Assembly (NCBI GenBank): GCA_024648655.1
Contig: JAGGDZ010000262.1
Span: forward strand, 1-17,913
Reading direction: 5' to 3'
Length of the DNA: 17,913 nt
From: Chloroflexota bacterium
GTDB taxonomy: Bacteria; Chloroflexota; Dehalococcoidia; Lucifugimonadales; JADFKI01
Within the stretch, counting starts at the first letter, position 1. Each line of letters starts with the position of its first letter. This document shows positions 13,207 through 17,913 of the stretch, one piece after another. Under the pieces are notes generated by a model that was not told where the DNA came from, made no database searches, and saw only the letters and a program-made list of their open reading frames with translations. The translations under genes were made by a program, and so were the position numbers.

Positions 13207-14403
13207 ATGGACAAGGCGCTTGCAGGAGTGAAAATTCTGGATATGAGCCGCGTGCAGGCCGGCCCATCATGCGCGCAGTTGCTGGCATTTCTCGGAGCTG
13301 ACGTAATCAAGGTGGAGGACACGGTGGGGGGTGACAACACACGCTGGGAGCAGGCGCACATCGACGGCGTGGACAGCGTCTATTACACCATATTTAATAA
13401 CAACAAGCGCGCTATCACGCTAAACCTCAAGACCGAACGCGGCAAGCAGCTCTTCGAGAAGCTGGTGCTGTGGGCTGATGTCGTGCTGGAAAACTTCTCC
13501 AAGGGCGTAATGGAAAGGCTGGGCATAGGTTACTCGCGCCTGAGCGAAATCAATCCGCGCGTCATCCACGCGAGCATTAAGGGCTTCGGCGAGTACGGAC
13601 CCTGGAGCGACTATCGCAGCTTCGAGCTTGCCGCGCAGGCAACCGGCGGCGGTATCGCAGCGAACGGCTACCCGGACAGGCCTCCCATCTCTTCGCCAAT
13701 CGGCTCAGGCGATTCGGGCACCGGATTACACACCGCCATCGGCATACTCGCAGCCCTCCGGCAGCGCGACAATATAGGCGAAGGACAGCATCTTGAAGTT
13801 TCTATGCAAGACGGAATTGTGAACCTGCTGAGATACCGCTTGATTCGCAGCCTATCGCTCGGCACGCCCAATGTGCGGCCCGGCGACAGGGGCAACAGCG
13901 GCATCCCGATGATATACCCCTGCCATCCGGGCGGCTCAGACGACTATGTAATGATACACATCGCCGGCGCGCTCTGGGAGACCGTGCTCGCGATAATAGG
14001 ACGAGCAGACCTGATTGGGGATGAACGATACGCTACGGAAGATCTGCGTGGACAGCGTGGAGACGAAGTGCTGGGAATCGTCAGCGAATGGACTATGCAG
14101 CACGACAAGTACGAGGCGATGGAAGCTTTGGCTTCTGCGGGCGTTTGGTGCGGCGCGGTCATCAGCCCGGAGGAAGTGCTGTCGAACGAGCATCTGGTCG
14201 CCCGCGAGATGGTCATTGATGTGGACGATCCCGCGCGCGGTACATACCAGATGATCGGCTGCCCGGTAAAGCTGGAGAAGTCACCGGTTGAGGTACAACC
14301 CGCTCCGCTTTACGGCGAACACACCGACGACATCCTGACAGGCATGCTGGATGTTTCGCCGAACGAGCTGTCGGAGCTGCGAAAGCAAGGGGTTATCGTT
14401 TAG
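13207..14403 (+). CDS. class III (CaiB/BaiF, Frc-like) CoA-transferase
   Basis: Class III enzymes move CoA between carboxylic acids through an aspartyl-CoA adduct. The 398-residue protein opens with GVKILDMSRVQAGPSCAQLLAFLGADVIKVE, the family N-terminus. The catalytic aspartate is in GSGDSGTGLHTAIGILAAL at D169, the position and context of D169 in formyl-CoA:oxalate CoA-transferase. GEGQHLEVSMQDGIV, conserved in the family, follows at about 193-207. The substrate is not predictable. Oxalate is one option, but many other acids are used by the family. ATG 13207 lies four bases after GAGGTG. The longer open frame upstream runs through fmt and is rejected. Its end is only 10 bases from the convergent cupin gene. 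Confidence 0.92.
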   Translation: MDKALAGVKILDMSRVQAGPSCAQLLAFLGADVIKVEDTVGGDNTRWEQAHIDGVDSVYYTIFNNNKRAITLNLKTERGKQLFEKLVLWADVVLENFSKGVMERLGIGYSRLSEINPRVIHASIKGFGEYGPWSDYRSFELAAQATGGGIAANGYPDRPPISSPIGSGDSGTGLHTAIGILAALRQRDNIGEGQHLEVSMQDGIVNLLRYRLIRSLSLGTPNVRPGDRGNSGIPMIYPCHPGGSDDYVMIHIAGALWETVLAIIGRADLIGDERYATEDLRGQRGDEVLGIVSEWTMQHDKYEAMEALASAGVWCGAVISPEEVLSNEHLVAREMVIDVDDPARGTYQMIGCPVKLEKSPVEVQPAPLYGEHTDDILTGMLDVSPNELSELRKQGVIV

Positions 14404-14413
14404 AGTCGGCGTT

Positions 14414-14788
14414 TCACTTCCAGAAGTCCTCCACACGCACCGCTTCTTGCTCGCCAGGCCAGGGCGGAATCGTAACGATGATGAGACACAGGTCATTGTC
14501 CCCCGTGTTACGGAACTGGAAGTGCGTCCCCGTTTCGATGCTTAGAGACAAGCCCGGCTCCACATCCACCACAGATGCTGTGCCTTCGTTCTTGCGCCAC
14601 ACCTGCCCGCGCCCCTGAGTCACGTACCATACCTCTTCGACGGTTAGGTGCTTTACAGCCATCGAAATCGCACCGGGTGGCAAAGTGCAATGCACCATAC
14701 TTCCACCTTCGACTGCGACAAGCTCTCGTATTTCGGAGCCGTCCGGGGCAAGTACAGTGTACTGGCGGGGCAGCTTTCGTGTGTCCAT
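14414..14788 (-). CDS. single-domain cupin protein
   Basis: This 124-residue protein has one beta-barrel cupin fold. The first motif is KHLTVEEVWYVTQGRGQVW (46-64), with H47 and E51/E52 plus Gly residues in the expected places. It has Thr where many cupins carry the second His of HxH. The second motif is ETGTHFQFRNTGDNDL (85-100), with H89 and N93. Metal binding is therefore plausible but with an altered ligand set. It ends TIPPWPGEQEAVRVEDFWK, a tail seen in small stand-alone cupins with no assigned function. The ATG shares its A with the dinB stop (TGATG), so the two are probably translationally coupled. It could be a small isomerase, dioxygenase or sugar-binding protein. Confidence 0.82.
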   Translation of the reverse strand: MDTRKLPRQYTVLAPDGSEIRELVAVEGGSMVHCTLPPGAISMAVKHLTVEEVWYVTQGRGQVWRKNEGTASVVDVEPGLSLSIETGTHFQFRNTGDNDLCLIIVTIPPWPGEQEAVRVEDFWK

Positions 14789-15867
14789 CAGCCGAAACCC
14801 GAGAATCTGAGTTGGCGTGGTTCTTCGGGATCTTCGTTCGACTGCTCGAATCCGGACACGCCTACACCGACAAGTCGGAACCGTCGCCGGCCATACAGTT
14901 CCGCGCGCAGAAGTTCCCCGGCGGAGCGCGACAGTTCGTCCGCGGATTGCACTGCAATTGGCAAAGTACGTTGTCGCGTAAATGTAGTGAAGTCCGACAG
15001 GCGCAGCTTCAGTTTGACCGTTCGCCCCTGCAGCTGCTTCCGTCGCAGTTGCTGTGCGACGCGCTGGCTCAGACGGCTCACGACCTCTTGCAGCGCTTCC
15101 GGATCGCCCGTGTCGCTGGCAAATGTCGTCTCGGCGCTGACCGATTTCGTTTCACGGAGCACGACAACGGGGCTGTCGTCCTCTCCTAGGGCAAGCCTCC
15201 TCATCTGCACGCCCTGCCTGCCGAATCTCTCACGCAGCCATTCTTCATCCTGCCGCGCAATATCGCCAATCTTCTCGATGCCCTCTGCAACGAGCCGCTC
15301 CGCGGTCCTTGGGCCGACTCCCCAAAGGTCGCGTATCGGCAGCGGCTCAAGAAATGACCTCTCACTGCCGGGCGAAACCACGGTCAGACCGTCAGGCTTG
15401 TCCATATCTGAAGCGATTTTGGCAATTGATTTGCTGGTTGCCACGCCAATCGAAACGACTAAGCCAAGCTCTTCTCTGACGCGGCGTTTCAAGCCAGCCG
15501 CAATCTCCGCAGGCTTCCCACCTTCATCGACAACCGCCGAGACATCGAGATATGCTTCGTCCAGCGACAGTGGCTCCACCAGTGGCGTGAGGTCTCGGAA
15601 GATGGACATGACGCGTTGAGAGATTTCACGGTAGCGGTCAAAGCGCGCGCCCACGCGAATTGCCTGTGGGCAGAGCCTCTGAGCAGTCCTCATGGGCATT
15701 GCGGAGCGCACGCCGTGCTCACGCGCCTCGTAAGAAGCAGACGCAACAACACCTCGCCCCTCTGCGCTGCCGCCAACAACCACGGGCTTCCCACGCAATC
15801 TGGGGTTATCTAATTGTTCCACGGAGGCATAGAAGGCGTCAAAATCCGCGTGTAGTATATGGCGCAT
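14788..15867 (-). CDS. dinB: DNA polymerase IV (Y-family, DinB)
   Basis: DinB is an error-prone polymerase that bypasses damaged template bases. The 359-residue protein has ILHADFDAFYASVE (4-17) with catalytic D8 and Tyr at position 13 as the probable steric gate (E. coli DinB has Phe there). The YEAREHGVRSAMP finger (46-58) is followed by the second metal motif SLDEAYLD (101-108) with D103 and E104. The thumb helix-hairpin-helix (DLWGVGPRTAERL) and a little-finger domain follow. The end, RQLRFSGFG, contains a possible sliding-clamp motif (Q-L-x-F). ATG 15867 has GAGG nine bases upstream. It lies 74 bases downstream of the ThDP enzyme gene and may have its own promoter. No LexA site is clear. 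Confidence 0.95.
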   Translation of the reverse strand: MRHILHADFDAFYASVEQLDNPRLRGKPVVVGGSAEGRGVVASASYEAREHGVRSAMPMRTAQRLCPQAIRVGARFDRYREISQRVMSIFRDLTPLVEPLSLDEAYLDVSAVVDEGGKPAEIAAGLKRRVREELGLVVSIGVATSKSIAKIASDMDKPDGLTVVSPGSERSFLEPLPIRDLWGVGPRTAERLVAEGIEKIGDIARQDEEWLRERFGRQGVQMRRLALGEDDSPVVVLRETKSVSAETTFASDTGDPEALQEVVSRLSQRVAQQLRRKQLQGRTVKLKLRLSDFTTFTRQRTLPIAVQSADELSRSAGELLRAELYGRRRFRLVGVGVSGFEQSNEDPEEPRQLRFSGFG

Positions 15868-15887
15868 GTTACTAGTCCTCGTTCGCC

Positions 15888-15916
15888 ATATTACAACGAA
15901 ACAGAGGCTTGGTTAA
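15888..15916 (-). promoter_or_regulatory. possible weak promoter for dinB-cupin
   Basis: On the minus strand TTAACC (15916-15911), a 17-base spacer and TAATAT (15893-15888) lie in the 74-base gap upstream of dinB, giving a start near 15881. The imperfect inverted pair TCGTT (15879-15883) and AACGA (15895-15899) overlaps it and might bind a regulator. Both are weak matches. Confidence 0.35.
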
Positions 15917-15941
15917 AGCGGCATTATGTACAGTTTGCCAA

Positions 15942-17606
15942 TTAAACAGCTCCGTCTATCGACACATCCAGCACTACTGGCTCTCCAATCGCGATCGACT
16001 CCCGGAGCGCATCCCCAAGCTCAGCGGGGTCTTCGATCCTACGTCCACGCACTCCCATCGCTTCCGCAATCGCCGCAATATCAAACGGAGTGGGAAAGTC
16101 CATCGCGATGTACTCGCTTGCCGGGTTTTTCTGTCCCAGAATCTCGCTCTTGTACAGGTTCATATTCAGCTTCAGCACGCGATATGCTCTGTTGTTGCAG
16201 ATGACATACACGACCGGGATGTCGGAGTTTGCAGCCGTCCACAGCGCCTGAACCGTCATCATTGCGCTGCCGTCGCCGATGATGCCCACAACCGGGCGGT
16301 CGGGGTTCGCCATCTTGACGCCCATCGCGCCACCCATGCCCCAGCCGAGCGCGCCGCCCGTAATGCCAAGCAGGCTGCCCGGTTTATCGAAGTCGAGAGC
16401 GCCGAACACTGACGCGCGAGTCGTAACCGAGTCATCCACGACAATGGCGTCATCGGGCAGCGCCTCGGCAATTTCGGTCATCATCCGCTCTGTGGACATA
16501 GGGCTAATGTCGCGGCGTGCATCCAGGCGCTTCTGCCATTCCGCCTTCTGCACCGCCTTTTGCTCTGCTACCGAAGCCATCCGACCCTTAGCGGCTTCTC
16601 TCGCCACCCCTGACATTCGCAAGTCAAGCGCGTCCGCAAGCGCCGCCATAGCCGTGCGCGCGTCCGCCACAATGCCAATATCCGTTGGCTCGGTTCTGCC
16701 AATCTGCGTTGCATCAGAGTCGATGTGAATCAGCTTCGTGTCCGGGTTCAACGCGCTTCCGGAGAAGTAAAAGTAACCGGGGAAGACCGGCGTTCCAACG
16801 GCGACGACCACATCCGCGTCTTCAAGCAGAGCTTTGCCTGCCGGCATTCCGGGACTAGCAAGCCCCAGGAACTGAGGATGGCTTGTTGGGAAGTTCACTT
16901 GGGAGAAATAACTGGCGTACACCTTTGCACCGATAGTTTCCGCCAGCCTCACCGCGGAGTCCGTACCGTTCGATTGCCCTACCCTGTCGCCCACTATCAG
17001 CGCCGGATTTTTGGCATCTGCCAATATGTCTGCGGCGTCATCAATCGCGTTTGCGTCCGGCGCAATTCGCGTGTATGTCTTATCCGACGGCACAATTTCC
17101 ACATCTGCATCATCATCCAGCGCATTCGCAGAGAATGCGACATACACCGGTCCCGCTGGGGGCGTCTTCGCCTCGTTGAAGGCGCGCCGCATTACGCTCG
17201 GCACCTGCTCCGGGTGTGTTACCTCCGCACTCCACTTGCAGAACTGGCTCACCATCTCAACAAGATTGGTGCGCCCCTCTGCCAGCTTGCGAATATCCTT
17301 GTTGGCGGATGTCAGCACAAGTGGCGTGTTACCCTCTGCGGCATTGGAGAGCAAACTAATGCCATTCGCAAGACCCGTCTCAATGTGCAAGTTGACGAAC
17401 GCGGGTTCGCCACGATAGCGCGCGTAGGCGTCTGCCATGCCCATCGCTGCGCCTTCCTGTGTTGTCAGCATGTATCGGATGTCCGGGTAGTTCTCCAGCT
17501 CATCGAGAATTGGTCCCTCACTGGTTCCCGGATTGCCGAATATGCACTCGACTCCCTCGGCGCGGAGCATTTCCATCAGCGCGCGCTTACCTGTCATTCT
17601 TGGCAT
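15942..17606 (-). CDS. thiamine-diphosphate-dependent decarboxylase (benzoylformate decarboxylase-like)
   Basis: This 554-residue enzyme has the three-domain layout of the acetolactate synthase/2-oxo acid decarboxylase family. The N-terminal PYR domain has FGNPGTSEGP (23-32), the ThDP-activating glutamate E51 in TTQEGAAMGMADAYAR and LHIETGLANG (73-82). The His there matches the active-site His70 region of benzoylformate decarboxylase. The middle domain spans about 190-340. The C-terminal PP domain has the GDG(S)...NN cofactor motif: GDGS 444-447 and NN 471-472. A 2-oxo acid decarboxylase is the most likely role. Oxalyl-CoA decarboxylase, sulfopyruvate decarboxylase and other carboligases are alternatives, and a Frc-like CoA-transferase lies nearby. 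The ATG follows AAAGG (17615-17619) by eight bases. A 14-bp palindrome sits just upstream. Confidence 0.87.
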   Translation of the reverse strand: MPRMTGKRALMEMLRAEGVECIFGNPGTSEGPILDELENYPDIRYMLTTQEGAAMGMADAYARYRGEPAFVNLHIETGLANGISLLSNAAEGNTPLVLTSANKDIRKLAEGRTNLVEMVSQFCKWSAEVTHPEQVPSVMRRAFNEAKTPPAGPVYVAFSANALDDDADVEIVPSDKTYTRIAPDANAIDDAADILADAKNPALIVGDRVGQSNGTDSAVRLAETIGAKVYASYFSQVNFPTSHPQFLGLASPGMPAGKALLEDADVVVAVGTPVFPGYFYFSGSALNPDTKLIHIDSDATQIGRTEPTDIGIVADARTAMAALADALDLRMSGVAREAAKGRMASVAEQKAVQKAEWQKRLDARRDISPMSTERMMTEIAEALPDDAIVVDDSVTTRASVFGALDFDKPGSLLGITGGALGWGMGGAMGVKMANPDRPVVGIIGDGSAMMTVQALWTAANSDIPVVYVICNNRAYRVLKLNMNLYKSEILGQKNPASEYIAMDFPTPFDIAAIAEAMGVRGRRIEDPAELGDALRESIAIGEPVVLDVSIDGAV

Positions 17607-17621
17607 AATGCAGACCTTTCA

Positions 17622-17635
17622 GCAATTGCAATTGC
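17622..17635. promoter_or_regulatory. 14-bp perfect palindrome upstream of the ThDP enzyme gene
   Basis: GCAATTGCAATTGC is its own reverse complement and ends 16 bases from the ThDP start codon, directly next to the ribosome-binding site. It could be an operator for a dimeric regulator, or a small RNA hairpin. A clear -35/-10 pair was not found in the 223-bp gap upstream. Confidence 0.45.
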
Positions 17636-17750
17636 ACTTTGAGTTGGCGTTGAGCATCTCCGGATTCTTGGCACTACTATTGTCGTAGAACGGTGTCACC
17701 ATCCGATGTAATTCTGCCAAAGCTGCTGCGGTGATGTGTCATTTACGATA

Positions 17751-17788
17751 ATTCACTCTATGACGCTCATCTCTACTTACATTCACTC
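17751..17788. repeat. two direct copies of ATTCACTC spaced 30 bp
   Basis: ATTCACTC occurs at 17751-17758 and again at 17781-17788, exactly 30 bases (about three helical turns) apart, in the gap between the VOC-like gene end and the ThDP enzyme gene. This spacing would suit two protein-binding sites on one DNA face, but an eight-base pair may also be chance. Confidence 0.35.
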
Positions 17789-17829
17789 AACACAGCATCA
17801 GGAGTAGCTGGACCAGTTTCCCCACAGGC

Positions 17830-17913
17830 CTAATCATTCCATACCTGAGCGTCACCCGGGAAATCGTCAGATTGTGGTGGAACGACGCAGAACACATGGC
17901 CGCTCGGCGCTTC
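17830..17913 (-). CDS. C-terminal end of a VOC/glyoxalase-like protein (gene continues past right edge)
   Basis: The last 27 codons of a minus-strand gene end in TAG at 17830-17832. They contain GHVFCVVPPQSDDFP and finish QVWND. The D-P-x-G-[HN]-x-F-C-V-V pattern near the C-terminus is typical of vicinal-oxygen-chelate (glyoxalase-like) proteins; here it reads APSGHVFCVV. The frame is supported by this similarity alone, since most of the gene lies outside the window. Function cannot be inferred. It is upstream of the ThDP enzyme gene on the same strand, with a 223-base gap. Confidence 0.6.
   Translation of the reverse strand, partial: EAPSGHVFCVVPPQSDDFPGDAQVWND

Noticed and set aside
15879..15899. 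Possible SOS/LexA site upstream of dinB
   Set aside because: The inverted pair TCGTT/AACGA does not match a LexA box that I can name with confidence, and the LexA motif of this lineage is unknown to me.
16725..17642. Long plus-strand open frame (305 codons) opposite the ThDP enzyme gene
   Set aside because: It lies antisense to a well-supported enzyme, has Arg/His/Cys-rich unfamily-like sequence and no ribosome-binding site; it is a shadow of codon usage on the other strand.

Overview
The window looks like ordinary chromosome from a free-living, moderately GC-rich bacterium, most plausibly a Chloroflexota member (Dehalococcoidia/SAR202-like). That placement is inference. It rests on the mix of a MutS2, a FabL-type enoyl reductase, two-subunit MaoC-type dehydratases, a LarA-like protein, a class III CoA-transferase, frequent TTG starts and a Pro/Thr-rich surface lipoprotein. 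I see no marker gene that fixes the taxon. There is no rRNA, tRNA, CRISPR array, insertion sequence or phage gene. No gene-free gap exceeds 300 bases; the largest are 3515-3764 and 17607-17829, and both are described below.

Layout. Positions 1-855 (minus strand) hold a small HAD-superfamily protein whose stop codon overlaps the start of mutL, which runs off the left edge. Positions 1017-3514 (plus) hold a threonine/serine dehydratase and a LarA-like (DUF2088) protein, followed by what looks like a decayed TfoX-N-type gene. Positions 3765-7337 (plus) form a fatty-acid and phospholipid block: a non-catalytic hot-dog subunit, a catalytic MaoC-type dehydratase subunit, PlsX, FabG and a FabL-type enoyl-ACP reductase. 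Together these could supply ketoreduction, dehydration, enoyl reduction and acyl transfer toward phosphatidic acid. Positions 7372-8807 (minus) hold an A-type Fe-S carrier and YgfZ, two Fe-S maturation proteins, separated by a perfect 10-bp hairpin.

Positions 8989-14403 (plus) hold mutS2, a DUF192 lipoprotein-like gene, fmt and a Frc-like CoA-transferase. Positions 14414-17606 (minus) hold a benzoylformate-decarboxylase-like ThDP enzyme, dinB and a cupin, and dinB and the cupin overlap by one base. The right edge carries the last 27 codons of a VOC/glyoxalase-like protein.

I found no obviously new multi-gene defence or mobile system. The observations most worth checking are the dehydratase/PlsX/FabG/FabL block, the TfoX-like remnant, the shared promoter and operator words, the hairpin between iscA and ygfZ, and two DNA-repair genes each overlapping an unrelated small gene by one base. 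Several starts were moved from the longest reading frame to codons with a better ribosome-binding site: PlsX, FabG and the dehydratase use TTG, and YgfZ, IscA, Fmt and the CoA-transferase use internal ATGs.
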